From: Trileptium ribeirensis
Taxonomy: Eukaryota; Nematoda; Enoplea; Enoplida; Thoracostomopsidae
Direction of reading: 5' to 3'
DNA length: 64,000 nucleotides
NCBI GenBank assembly: GCA_030248225.1
Contig: JASANE010003112.1
Span: 62,001 to 126,000, forward strand
Within the stretch, counting starts at the first letter, position 1; each line of letters opens with the position of its first letter. Under the pieces are notes generated by a model, which had not been told where the DNA came from, did no database searches, and saw nothing but the letters and a program-made list of their open reading frames with translations. This document shows, in pieces, positions 34,902-47,365 of this stretch. The position numbers and the translations under genes were made by a program.

Positions 34902-34982
34902 GTTAATGCCATGTGAAAGCTTATTTCTGGATTGTAGCCTACGCATCGTAGGTTGCCGCAAATGGTGCCATCTTCATAGCAT
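34902..34982 (-). CDS. Small Cys-rich coding exon, host gene (extracellular side)
   Basis: 81 bp between a very good acceptor (TTTGTTTTGTTTTAG, just above 34982) and a consensus donor (TTAAC|GTGAGT, 34902). Only one frame is open, phase 2 at both ends, matching the next exon. It reads CYEDGTICGNLRCVGYNPEI and ends HMAL, leading straight into the membrane helix of the next exon. The C..DGT.CG..RCV spacing recalls Cys-rich/EGF-like parts next to the membrane, such as those in ADAM-type proteins, but it is too short to assign. Upstream exons (needing a phase-2 donor) were not found. Confidence 0.6.
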
Positions 34983-35401
34983 CTAAAACAAAACAAACTT
35001 ATATCACAGCAAGTTATTGTCGGAAGGACTTCTTGTCCTGTGGAACGACGGCATTATTCAAACGGAATAAGAATAAAATTTTGTCAATCTGATTCGGACA
35101 CTCCTAAAAAAACTAGATTACCAATTACTTTAGCAACCACTTTGCTCATTTGGCTGTTGTATAAAGTATTTTAGTATCGTTTAATTGTAGCCTAGACGGA
35201 AACTTGGCTTCTCAATGAAGACGACGATTGTTCACAGTTTTATTGTACGTTAGTCAGCAGCTAGATTAAAATAGCCTGATATTAATCTCGGGCAGCAATC
35301 GGGTGTGAAGTTGAATAGGCAGGCGGGCGATCAGCCAAAGGGCAGCCGTCTGCCAAAGGCCCGTTGTCAGCTAAGGGTCGGCCATTGGCCAACACCCGGC
35401 C
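34983..35401. other. Intronic or upstream sequence of host gene
   Basis: No further exon seen. At about 35315-35410 there is a stretch rich in GGC/GCC words (for example GGCCATTGGCC), similar in style to about 46265-46350, and lying just outside the first copy of the 35-44 kb repeat. Confidence 0.35.
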
Positions 35402-37750
35402 GACGGCACAACGACTGGAGCCAACAAACAGATAGCCCAAAAGTTTCTTTTACAACGACAGCAGTTCATTATTCGTAAATGCTTCTTTAGAATTTGTTCA
35501 AAAATCGCTTTGTATACGAGGGTTTAGCATGGCGTACAATGAAGCGGCTAAAATACAGGCTGTTGTACTACATGTAGTTTTTTCCGCGACGGCCAGATTT
35601 GAGGTCTTTCACTAACTATTGACGCATATTCAAACACGGAGCAAGGTTCTAAGTCCCAAGTGTTGGCCAGCCGGCGAGGAATTCGACATCTGAGGAGGTG
35701 GGGGGGGCGCTCTAGGTGCCCCGAGAAGTACTTATGCTTTCGGCGCCCTCGTCGGCTCAAGTAGGGGTCGGATGTCCAGTCAGGGGGTGGTAGCCGGGTC
35801 CCCGGGAGGGGTTGGGAGCCTCAGAGGTAACGCCCATGGGTATGTATACGCATATTAGGTTAACAATAAATATATATGTATTATGCTTAAATATCTTAAG
35901 ATGGTAGTAGACGGTACAAAATCCATGCATGTTGCTTATAAACAATTAATTATACATCAAAAAGTTGCAGTAGCGTGGTTTAATTCACTTGTTGTACAGG
36001 AGGAAACGTATACATTATGGTGTGCCGACCGACAGTCCATAACTGCTGTCGCGAATGTCAACGGCCGAAAGTTGCTAACGACCAGATGACGGATTTGCGG
36101 TAGTTAACAGCCGGAAAATTATTTACGGCCAGTCGATAGATTGCAGTGTCGTTTCCTAACACTGCCTGACATAGTTGCTTTGAGAATGGGTATGAACGGC
36201 TGACTACAATAATTGCCGAGCTACGAAATTTTGCATTTGTCTTTAGGGTGGTTTTTTCTGTTCTGGAGATAAAATAAAAATTATTTTGGAAATCGTTAAA
36301 AAATTAATCAAGATATATTTATTGTGTGTAACTAAAGGCATTGATGGATAATGTTTATCATACAGTATAGTAGTCATAATGACATATCCACCGTTTCACC
36401 GATAAGCCTAGCTGTACCAGGCGGTTCAGAGTGTTCATACAATGCCAATTATGGCCTGATTTAGAGATTTTGTAGATTTTTGGGCAACAAGAAGCTTTTT
36501 ATAAGGAGAATACGCTCAGTTGTTGGTTAATGAATTATACACATTTATGTGAAATGAGGGGCTACGCCCCAATCCTAAGCTTAAGTCGTTCAAGTAGAGC
36601 GGTTCTGCCAATTTTGCCATCAATACGGTTAGAATGATACATAAAAATATACGTTTATTTGTCAAATTTTGGAAATATTTCGGTACCACATTTAGCCCTA
36701 ATAACAAAAAATTGATATTTTCTGAATTGAATCACATAGAATCAAAATTGTCCCTGTGTCTTCAAAATTGGCCAATTTCGGGCTGGCGGGGCTGAAGGTA
36801 GAGACCCGGGAAAAGACTCTCATCAAGTTCTTTCACTCCAACAACATAGAGGCAAAACTTGACAAGAGCGCCGTAGGACAAATTTTGATGTTCAATTGTG
36901 AGCCGCGACCGAGCGTTAAACTTCGAGAGGCAAAATATTATACTATAACATAGGATGAGAGAGATAAAACATGATACTACATTGTGGCAACTATCCAAGA
37001 TTCATTTCTGTGGAAATATTTGTTACCCAATAAATATTTTCAAGTATTTATGTTGGAACATGGCAAGCTGTAATGATGAACGACGTAATTCATTCAGTAT
37101 AAAAAGAACTTGGCATTAAAATGGTAAACAATAATGTTGTCTAACTTAGGTTTACTCGCCATCTTCAAATTTTTATTCGTTTTATAACGTAAATTTTTCA
37201 AAATATCTTTTACAAAAAAGTTCGAAGCGAAGACCTAATAAGTCACTGCCAACTGGAGACAACAAGTACTATATGATGTCTCGAAAAGCACAAATGTATT
37301 GGTAAAAGTCCTTTCTTTGACTAAGCATTAGTTATGGCTATTAGTACTTTTCTTTATTAACTATGTGATCTTAGTTGAACTCATTTAGCTATTTAATGCT
37401 TTATCGTCAATAATATAATAATCTTGTATCGACACTAGTAATAGAATTTGTATTGCACGATTGTGTACGCGGTAAGCAAAATCCATTCCCACCTACTGTT
37501 GGCCTTTCACTACCTAGATTCGTGAAAAACCCAATTTTTGTCCCAAATCAACTACAGGTTCATAGACATGAAGGATACTCGTTACTATCTTTCACAAAGA
37601 TATATTATCGCAGTTGTTCATGTAACATTTTTGACTACGTTCATACTAATTGTACGATGCCGACGATACAAACGATTTTGTCATTTGTTTATAATTATAT
37701 CTTGTCTCAGTGAATGCATGGTTTTTTACCAGGTAACAATGCTACGATGT
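35402..37750 (+). repeat. Large repeat, copy A
   Basis: A ~2.35-kb sequence present in reverse complement at 38954-41335 (copy B) and, for most of its length, directly at 41395-43375 (copy C). Long stretches (for example about 36190-36420 against copy C) are almost identical. The first 400 bp are GC-rich (about 35640-35830). Small open frames on both strands (for example 36762-36998 minus) are not conserved in frame between copies and show no known motif, so the element is probably non-autonomous. Confidence 0.9.
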
Positions 37751-37983
37751 TGCTGTCTTTTTCGTTTCGGCGGGTTGTGTTGTTGTTCTCGTGTTCCGTC
37801 TCGCTTTGTGCCTTCTGTTTTTCCTCCTATCCCCATATCGCTCGGTTTGGTGCTCGTTTTTGTGCCTTTTCTTTCCCTGTTGGTTTTCTATCTTTTCTTG
37901 CAGATATGCTTGCCTTTTGTTCTTTTTGCGTGGTGTTCGGTGCCCCGCCTCTGTTTTGTTCCGTTCCTGTTGCCCTTTTTCGG
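37751..37983 (+). other. Unique pyrimidine-rich segment between copies
   Basis: A ~230-bp T/C-rich stretch (TTTTTCG, TTTTCCTCC, CTTTTCTTTCCC words) found only here, not in copies B or C. It starts exactly where copy A stops matching (after GCTACGATGT) and ends where the palindrome arm begins. The long overlapping plus-strand open frames here come from the biased composition. Confidence 0.7.
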
Positions 37984-40900
37984 AATACTGATTTTTGTTA
38001 GGTTTTTAGCTAACAGAAAATTTACAAAATCAAATCCAAGCGTCAGAAGTTGTGCTTTGTACTCGAGCAGAATTTTGGCAATTTCTAATATGCAGAAATT
38101 TAGTTCCCTAGTGCCTAATCCATTTGCATTTATATTATTCATTATTCGCCGAGAAATTTGAAAAAGTGACATCCCAAACAAATAGGGTCTATGATTAAGC
38201 TCAGAGTCTTAGCGATCAAAACAGGCGTAATTCAAATTCGACAAATTTTCGCTCTCAAAAATATTAGTAGTTTATACGAATCCGAGATGGCAACTTGATT
38301 TTAGCCGCAGAGTAATGTGTTCCCGCACATTTTTGCGCCGAATCTTAGTTGATCAAAACGCGTTTCTTAACAAGGGTTAAGCGAAGTAGTAGAACAGGAT
38401 GGTTACTGAGGTCACCTCAAGTTTACTCGTGCGAAAAAGCAAACTCAATTTCTTTGTTTTCTATACAAAATTTATAAATTAATATTTTTAACATAAATAT
38501 CTTAAGCAGAAAGTAAATCCATCTGCACTATTTTAATCACTATATACATAATGTACTATATATAGGGTTATTGTCCATGGCATCTAAGCACAAGTTAAAT
38601 CAGTCTACACTATTTTAACCACTATATAGAGTATCTTGAAAATCATAAATGTATATAACATGGTTATATATGGATGAGGTATATAAAAAGGCATATTCGT
38701 AGGATCAGTCTAATATTAAAAATTACCATGCTAAAAATATTCAAACAGTGTAACTCACAGACGCCGCGGCATTTTATGCATTAATATGCTTACTACATAA
38801 TTGGGATTTGGCATATTTTTTATGGCTATTATAAGGGTTAGTTTTTAAAAACTTTGTGTGAGAAGGTATATATTTCGGAACGCGCAATGAACTTTAATTA
38901 CTAAAACATTGTTTTAGAATTTCACATGAGAAAACATATGATTTTACATTTTCACATCGTAGCATTGTTCCTGGTAAAAAACCATGCATTCACTGAGACA
39001 AGATATAATTTATAAACAAATGACAAAATCGTTTGTATCGTCGGCATCGTACAATTAGTATGAACGTAGTCAAAAATGTTACACTGTACAACTGCGATAA
39101 TATATCTTTGTTGAAATATAGTCTAACGAGTTATCCTTCATGTCTATGAACCTGTAGTTGATTTGGTACAAAAATTGGGTTTTTCACGAATCTAGGGTAG
39201 TGAAAGGCCAACAGTAGGTGGGAATGGATTTTGCTTACCGCGTACACAATCGTGCAATACAAATTCTATTACTAGTGTCGATACAAGATTATTATATTAT
39301 TGACGATAAAGCATTAAATAGCTAAATGAGTTCAACTAAGATCACATAGTTAATAAAGAAAAGTACTAATAGCCATAACTAATGCTTAGTCAAAGAAAGG
39401 ACTATTTACCAATACAGTTTGTGCTTTCGAGACATCATATAGTACTTGTTGTCTCCAGTTGGCAGTGACTTATTAGGCTCTTCGCTTCGAACTTTTTTGT
39501 AAAAGATATTTTGAAAAAAAATTTACGTTATAAAACGAATAAAAATTTGAAGATGGCGAGTAAACCTAAGTTAGACGCAACATTATTTCGTTTTCCATTT
39601 TAATGCCAAGTTCTTTTTATACTCAACTGAATTACGTCAGTTCATCACTTACAGCTTGCCATGTTCCAACATAAATACTTGAAAAATATTTATTGGGTAA
39701 CAAATATTTCCACAGAAATGAATCTTGGATAGTTGCCACAATGTAGTATCATGTTTTATCTCTCTCATCCTATGATTATAGTATAATATTTTGCCTCTCG
39801 AAGTTTAACGCTCGGTCGCGGCTCACAATTGAACATCAAAATTTGTCCTACGGCGCTCTTGTCAAGTTTTGCCTCTATGTTGTTGGAGTGAAAGAACTTG
39901 ATGAGAGTCTTTTCCCGGGTCTCTACCTTCAGCCCCGCCAGCCCGAAATTGGCCAATTTTGAAAGACACAGGGACAATTTTGATTCTATGTGATTCAATT
40001 CAGAAAATATTGGAATTTTTTGTTATTAGGGCTAAATGTGGTACCGAAATATTTCCAAAATTTGACAAATAAACGTATATTTTTATGTATCATTCTAACC
40101 GTATTGATGGCAAAATTGGCAGAACCGCTCTACTTGAACGACTTAAGCTTAGGATTGGGGCGTAGACCCCTCCTATTTACACATAAAGTGTATAATTCCA
40201 TTAACCAACAACTGAGCGTATTCTCCTTATAAAAAGCTTCTTGTTGCCCAAAAATCTACAAACTCTCTAAATCAGGCCATAATTGGCATTGTATGAACAC
40301 TCTGAACCGCCTGGTACAACTAGGCTTATCGGGTGAAACGGTGGATATGCTCATTATGACTACTATACTGTATGATAAACATTATCCATTCAATGCCTTT
40401 AGTTACACACAATAAATATATCTTGATTAATTTTTTTAACGATTTCCAAAAAATAATTTTTATTTTATCTCCAGAACAGAAAAAACCACCCTAAAGACAA
40501 ATGCAAAATTTCGTAGCTCTGGGCAACTATTGTAGTCAGCCGTTCATACCCATTCTCAAAGCAACTATGTCAGGCAGTGTTAGGAAACGACACTGCATAT
40601 CGACGTGGCCGTATAATTTTCCGGCTGTTAACTACCGCAAATCCGTCATCTGGTCGTTAGCAACTTTCGGCCGTTGACATTCGCGACAAGCAGTTAGTGG
40701 ACTGTCGGTCGGCACACCATAGAATGTATCCGTTTCCTCCTGTACAACAAGTGAATTAAACCACACTACTGCTACTTTTTGATGTATAATTAATTGTTTA
40801 TAAGCAACATGCATGGATTTTGTACCGTCTACTACCATCTTTAAGATATTTAAGCATAATACATATATATTTATTGTTAACCTAATATGCGTATACATAC

Positions 40901-41335
40901 CCATGGGCGTTACCTCTGAGGCTCCCAACCCCTCCCGGGGACCCGGCTACCACCCCCTGACTGGACATCCGACCCCTACTTTGAGCCGACGAGGGCGCCG
41001 AAAGCGTGTAAGTCTTCTCGGGGCACCCTGACGCCCCCACCTCCTCAGATGTCGAATTCCTCGCCGGCTGGCCAACACTTGGGACTTAGAACCTTGCTCC
41101 GTGTTTGAATATCGTCAATAGTTAGTGAAAGACCTCAAATCTGGCCGTCGCGGAAAAAACTTACATGTAGTACAACAGCCTGTATTTTAGCCGCTTCATT
41201 GTACGCCATGCTAAACCCTCGTATACAAAGCGATTTTTGAACAAATTACTAAAGAAGCATTTACGAATAATGAACTGCTGTCGTTGTAAGAAACTTTTGG
41301 GCTATCTGTTTGTTGGCTCCAGTCGTTCTGCCGTC
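37984..41335 (-). repeat. Large repeat, copy B (inverted)
   Basis: Reverse-complement counterpart of copies A and C. Its part 37984-40938 pairs with 41395-44339 as the left arm of a palindrome; 38954-41335 pairs with copy A. It shows that the full unit is at least 3.35 kb: copy A lacks the part at 37984-38953, and copy C lacks the GC-rich end at 40939-41335. Inside, about 38507-38640, a ~75-bp block (CACTATTTTAA.CACTATATA) is tandemly duplicated. Confidence 0.9.
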
Positions 41336-41394
41336 ACGACACAGAGCTCCCCAGAACATGCTCGGCGCCCCTAGGTCAGAGTCAAGCAATTCGT

Positions 41395-44339
41395 GCGGGA
41401 GGGTTAGGAGCCTCAGAGGTAACGCTCCCATGGGTATGTATACGCATATTAGGTTAACAATAAATATATATGTATTATGCTTAAATATCTTAATATGGTA
41501 GTAGACGGTACAAAATCCATACCTAATAGTTGCTTATAAACAATTTATTAATTATACATCAAAAAGTTGCATGTAGCGTGGTTTTAATTCACTTGTTGTA
41601 CAGGAGGAAACGTATACATTATGGTGTGCCGACCGACAGTCCATTACTGCTGTCGCGAATGTCAACGGCCGAAAGTTGCTAACGACCAGATGACGGATTT
41701 GCGGGTAGCCAACAGCCGGAAAAGATTATTTACGGCCAGTCGATAGATTGCAGTGTCGTTTCCTAACACTGCCTGACATAAGTTGCTTTGATAATGGGTA
41801 TGAACGGCTGACTACAATAATTGCCGAGCTACGAAATTTTGCATTTGTCTTTAGGGTGGTTTTTTTCTGTTCTGGAGATAAAATAAAAATTATTTTGGAA
41901 ATCGTTAAAAAATTAATCAAGATATATTTATTGTGTGTAACTAAAGGCATTGATGGATAATGTTTATCATACAGTATAGTAGTCATAATGACATATCCAC
42001 CGTTTCACCGATAAGCCTAGCTGTACCAGGCGGTTCAGAGTGTTCATACAATGCCAATTATGGCCTGATTTAGAGATTTTGTAGATTTTTGGGCAACAAG
42101 AAGCTTTTTATAAGGAGAATACGCTCAGTTGTTGTCGGGCTAATGAAATTATACACATTTATGTGAAATGAGGGGCTACTCCCCAATCCTAAGCTTAAGT
42201 CGTTCAAGTAGAGCGTTTCTTCCAATTTTGCCATCAATACGGTTAGAATGATACATAAAAATATACGTTTATTTGTCAAATTTTGGAAATATTTCGGTAC
42301 CACATTTAGCCCTAATAACAAAAAATTGATATTTTCTGAATTGAATCACATAGAATCAAAATTGTCCCTGTGTCTTCAAAATTGGCCAATTTCGGGCTGG
42401 CGGGGCTGAAGGTAGAGACCCGGAAAAGACTCTCATCAAGTTCTTTCACTCCAACAACATAGAGGCAAAACTTGACAAGAGCGCCGTAGGACAAATTTTG
42501 ATGTTCAATTGTGAGCCGCGACCGAGCGTTAAACTTCGAGAGGCAAAATATTATACTATAACATAGGATGAGAGAGATAAAACATGATACTACATTGTGG
42601 CAACTATCCAAGATTCATTTCTGTGGAAATATTTGTTACCCAATAAATATTTTCAAGTATTTATGTTGGAACATGGCAAGCTGTAATGATGAACGACGTA
42701 ATTCATTCAGTATAAAAAGAACTTGGCATTAAAATGGTAAACAATAATGTTGTCTAACTTAGGTTTACTCGCCATCTTCAAATTTTTATTCGTTTTATAA
42801 CGTAAATTTTTCAAAATATCTTTTACAAAAAAGTTCGAAGCGAAGACCTAATAAGTCACTGCCAACTGGAGACAACAAGTACTATATGATGTCTCGAAAG
42901 CACAAATGTATTGGTAAAAGTCCTTTCTTTGACTAAGCATTAGTTATGGCTATTAGTACTTTTCTTTATTAACTATGTGATCTTAGTTGAACTCATTTAG
43001 CTATTTAATGCTTTATCGTCAATAATATAATAATCTTGTATCGACACTAGTAATAGAATTTGTATTGCACGATTGTGTACGCGGTAAGCAAAATCCATTC
43101 CCACCTACTGTTGGCCTTTCACTACCCTAGATTCGTGAAAAACCCAATTTTTGTACCAAATCAACTACAGGTTCATAGACATGAAGGATAACTCGTTAGA
43201 CTATATTTCAACAAAGATATATTATCGCAGTTGTACAGTGTAACATTTTTGACTACGTTCATACTAATTGTACGATGCCGACGATACAAACGATTTTGTC
43301 ATTTGTTTATAAATTATATCTTGTCTCAGTGAATGCATGGTTTTTTACCAGGTAACAATGCTACGATGTGAAAATGTAAAATCATATGTTTACTCATGTG
43401 AAATTCTAAAACAATGTTTTAGTAATTAAAGTTCATTGCGCGTTCCGAAATATATACCTTCTCACACAAAGTTTTTAAAAACTAACCCTTATAATAGCCA
43501 TAAAAAATATGCCAAATCCCAATTATGTAGTAAGCATATTAATGCATAAAATGCCGCGGCGTCTGTGAGTTACACTGTTTGAATATTTTTAGCATGGTAA
43601 TTTTTAATATTAGACTGATCCTACGAATATGCCTTTTTATATACCTCATCCATATATAACCATGTTATATACATTTATGATTTTCAAGATACTCTATATA
43701 GTGGTTAAAATAGTGTAGACTGATTTAACTTGTGCTTAGATGCCATGGACAATAACCCTATATATAGTACATTATGTATATAGTGATTAAAATAGTGCAG
43801 ATGGATTTACTTTCTGCTTAAGATATTTATGTTAAAAATATTAATTTATAAATTTTGTATAGAAAACAAAGAAATTGAGTTTGCTTTTTCGCACGAGTAA
43901 ACTTGAGGTGACCTCAGTAACCATCCTGTTCTACTACTTCGCTTAACCCTTGTTAAGAAACGCGTTTTGATCAACTAAGATTCGGCGCAAAAATGTGCGG
44001 GAACACATTACTCTGCGGCTAAAATCAAGTTGCCATCTCGGATTCGTATAAACTACTAATATTTTTGAGAGCGAAAATTTGTCGAATTTGAATTACGCCT
44101 GTTTTGATCGCTAAGACTCTGAGCTTAATCATAGACCCTATTTGTTTGGGATGTCACTTTTTCAAATTTCTCGGCGAATAATGAATAATATAAATGCAAA
44201 TGGATTAGGCACTAGGGAACTAAATTTCTGCATATTAGAAATTGCCAAAATTCTGCTCGAGTACAAAGCACAACTTCTGACGCTTGGATTTGATTTTGTC
44301 AATTTTCTGTTAGCTAAAAACCTAACAAAAATCAGTATT
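41395..44339 (+). repeat. Large repeat, copy C (right palindrome arm)
   Basis: Direct counterpart of copy A up to about 43375, then the reverse complement of 37984-38953. The end at 44339 (ATCAGTATT) pairs with the start at 37984 (AATACTGAT). Together with copy B this makes a palindrome with arms of about 2.95 kb and a ~456-bp spacer (40939-41394). Differences from A and B are scattered 1-10-bp indels and substitutions. Confidence 0.9.
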
Positions 44340-44571
44340 TTTCCGTAACAAAGGTATGCCAGTCGATATCGGTTATTACAAAACAGTATGGTTCGTGTGG
44401 CCACCTGAATTCTACTCACGCAAAAAGTATACTAAAATTGTGCTTTAATGCATATCTTGTTTTAGTATTAAAATATGTTATAAAATTTAGTTGTTTTGTT
44501 AAACTTTGCAAACTGGCTTATCATATAAATCTTTGAGCACTTTTTCTAATACCTTGCCAGTCGTTATATTT

Positions 44572-44745
44572 TTTGTGGGTTTTATAATGGTTAGTGTTTA
44601 TAAAAATCTTGTATGATAGTGTCATTTTCATTAAGCGTATGTATTTCGGAACACGTAATGAACTTTAACTTAAATCACTAAATCCTCGTTCCGAAATTTT
44701 ACATGAATAAAGACATGCATTTTACATGATCGTAGTGTTGTTACA
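44572..44745 (-). repeat. Diverged copy of the large-repeat family (B orientation)
   Basis: Aligns by eye with 38815-38985: GGTTAGTGTTTATAAAAA against GGTTAGTTTTTAAAAACT, TATTTCGGAACACGTAATGA against TATTTCGGAACGCGCAATGA, then TTTTACATGAT and CGTAGTGTTGTT. Clearly older than copies A-C. Confidence 0.65.
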
Positions 44746-45884
44746 TTGTATTATTTCTATTACAAAGCGACGAGATACACTTCAGATTCCGGGTTAAACA
44801 GTGGTGACAAAATAATGAATCTTTAGCACTTGATGTTGACAACCATTTGGTAGCATTTTCATCAGACAGTTTTACTTATAAATCATAATGAATCATATAA
44901 CATAGGGAAAATCTGGGCTGTAGGCTCGGTTATAATCTAGAGCCGAATTGCAGCGAGTCGCCCATAATGTCTGAAGAACGGGAGCCAAACCAGAGATCAG
45001 TTGTATCTGCGAGAGCCTGGACTAGCGAGTAAGGAAAATTTGTGATCGTCTCTTAAAAGCTCTTTTATTAAACGACAAACATGATTAAAACCACTGATGT
45101 ATAGCACAATAATCTCCAAAAGCAAGAACAGCCGATATTAAATCAGCTTGGCTATTAAAGCTTTAAAAGCAGTTATATTTTGGTCGTCTAGCGGTTTATG
45201 TCCTCTCTATTTCGCGAACATTTATTATTTTGCGCCTGAGAGCGGTTACAAGATTTCTGAACAGAACCGCACATGGTGGATGAGGATCTATTAAGCGTGG
45301 CGATCCTACACACCGATTGTCGAACCGAGCTTGACATTCTTCAGGCTATCTTTTTGTTACTTTTTGTATCAGTTAAACTATATATCAGCTTTTCAAGCTT
45401 TTAAGGGCTTATGTGTTCCCTTTGGTTCTTTCTTTTGTCAGACTATTATAGTACAATATCAGTTGTTATAATAATGTTCGTTGTTTGAGAATAGAGCTTT
45501 TAATAGCCGAACCAATACTCCACTCTGTCAAACACATCTTGGGTCGGCTCGTAAAATTTCATGGCAGGCTCGACTCGGTCCTAGAGCTGAGCCAAGCCTA
45601 GAGCGCTAATTCTCAGTTATACTGGGGCTTTATTATTATTTTTTATACTACTGTCCTCAGTGCCTCAGTAAAACCTAAGTTTACTTCTTTTTGAGATCTG
45701 AAATTTAAATATTAAAAACGAACGACATATGGTTCAACAACACAATTTCACACGGAATCTGAAGTGTATTTTCTGAACATGTATAAAGAATAATGCAAGC
45801 TAACTATGCTGCGACGTAGCTTGTAAAAAGTATATTTAAGTTAATGTATATAACAAAGTTTCAAAATTTAAGTTAATATTCACT
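44746..45884. other. AT-rich sequence between diverged repeats
   Basis: No coding motif. Short GGCTCG/CCGAGC-type words recur near 44935-44960 and 45540-45600; probably older repeat debris. Confidence 0.3.
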
Positions 45885-45995
45885 ACGTGTTTTCGAAATA
45901 CGTTTTAATGCCAATACCACTTTAACACAGGTTTTTGAACTCTAACCGTCGTAATAGCCATAAAACCATGCGCTGAATGCCAAAATATTAGAGCC
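45885..45995 (+). repeat. Diverged copy of the large-repeat family (C orientation)
   Basis: Resembles 43430-43510: TCACTACGTGTTTTCGAAAT against TCATTGCGCGTTCCGAAAT, then TAATAGCCATAAAA in both. Orientation is opposite to the copies at 44572 and 47135. Confidence 0.55.
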
Positions 45996-46167
45996 GTTAA
46001 GTGTCTTATTTTATGTAGATTTCTTAGTATCAATACAGAAAATGGCAGTGAGTCGGCATTACCTGTGGGTTTGCACGGTTTATGTATACTTCAAATATGC
46101 TATTTTTACCAATACTTTTGCCGTTGTTTTGTACGCAGTGCAAAGCCTCCATAAGCAAATTGAGCAA

Positions 46168-46260
46168 TTTTTGTTCCGAACAAATGCTGAAGAAGCATTT
46201 TACTGATATTACATTATCATGGTAATAAGAGAAACATCTTGCCGTCACATTGCCGTTAAG
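46168..46260 (-). repeat. Fragment resembling the GC-rich end of copy B
   Basis: AACAAATGCTGAAGAAGCAT followed by TTTACTGATATTACATTATC and TAAGAGAAAC resembles 41235-41293 (AACAAATTACTAAAGAAGCA and onward). A stretch rich in GCCG words follows (about 46265-46350), as next to copy A. It suggests that an older full copy once spanned about 44.5-46.3 kb. Confidence 0.45.
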
Positions 46261-46499
46261 ACACCAACCCGCGGTTGAGCTGCCGATCCGGCTACTGATC
46301 GGCTAAGAAGCCGTTGATTAGCCGGCGGGCCGCTGAGCCCTCGGCCAGCCTAAAATTTTATCCACGCTGGCAATTGCTTAAAACTATTGCAAAACCGTCA
46401 TATGTCACATTAACAGATAATTATGTAGCATACTGAAATCTGACAAAATGATTGATTTGATGTTTCCGATACTCTATATCTGTATATTATGCATGCTCA

Positions 46500-46770
46500 A
46501 GGTCCGAGCTGTCAGCAGAGTAGCCGGTGGCACCGGAAGAATGATGTTGGCATTCGGCCTCCCCAGTCTCTAATGGGGATCAGCCGTTCGGCGATGGGGT
46601 GGGGGCGGGTGTGGCGCTTTCCGTAATCATGTGTTCGGCGCCGCCGGGGGGAGGGAGGTAGGATGATCTGCTGCCTGTGTTTGGAGAGTCGGATAGACTT
46701 GGGAACGGTACATCGCGCCGAGGGAGAGGGATCCGCCACCACAACAGTGCCTCCTGTGGACACGTATGAT
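46500..46770. other. GC-rich island
   Basis: Sharp rise in GC (GGGTGGGGGCGGG, GCGCCGCCGGGGGGAGGG). The minus open frame 46512-46865 crosses it but shows no known domain. Similar islands occur at 35.64-35.83, 40.92-41.1 and 48.96-49.30 kb. Confidence 0.4.
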
Positions 46771-47134
46771 GTATATATAGTGGACAAAAATAGCGTAGGC
46801 AAAATTATTTTTCGGCTCGATATTTTTATCTTGCGCTTTTTAAAACTTTTGTATATATATAACATATAAAACCAATTTGTATTGTGAGTAAGTAACTATG
46901 TCTGATGTTGGTATTTAGCAATTACCACACTTCAAAGTACATATTCTATGTCGGCCAAACGTTGTTTAGTATAGTGAACAAACCTGCAACATACAGTTAG
47001 TCTCCGAAAAAAGCATAACATAATCGTACCATAACGCAAAGCTTTCAGTTTCATTAAAATGTATTTTTCGAAAATCGCGTCACTTTGTTCAACTTAATTG
47101 TGATATGCCTCTGAGTACTTTCCCCAATACTGTG

Positions 47135-47365
47135 GCAGTCGGCATATGTTCTTATGACTATTTTAACGGTTAGAGTTCTAAAACCAGCGTTAGAGTGGTA
47201 TTAGCGTTAAACTGTATTTCGAAAAAAGTGGTGAAATTAGAAAATTTCGATTTCGAAAATTAGATAATTTCGAAAACTTAGATTTTCGAACCTTGTTTAC
47301 AAAAATTTTACGTGAAGAAGCATACGTATTTTACATGTTACATCGCAGCATTGTTATCTAATAAG
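47135..47365 (-). repeat. Diverged copy of the large-repeat family (B orientation)
   Basis: TTATGACTATTTTAACGGTT, CTGTATTTCGAAAA and TTACATGTTACATCGCAGCA follow the same order as in 38815-38970. About 40 bp near 47230-47290 are a local expansion of TTTCGAAAA words. Confidence 0.6.

Noticed and set aside
37538..38161. 207-codon plus ORF rich in Phe, Leu and Cys as a membrane protein
   Set aside because: It spans the edge of copy A, the unique pyrimidine-rich block and the start of copy B; the hydrophobic look comes from T/C-rich sequence.
46512..46865. 117-codon minus ORF as a gene
   Set aside because: It crosses a GC-rich island, has no known domain and no splice or promoter support.
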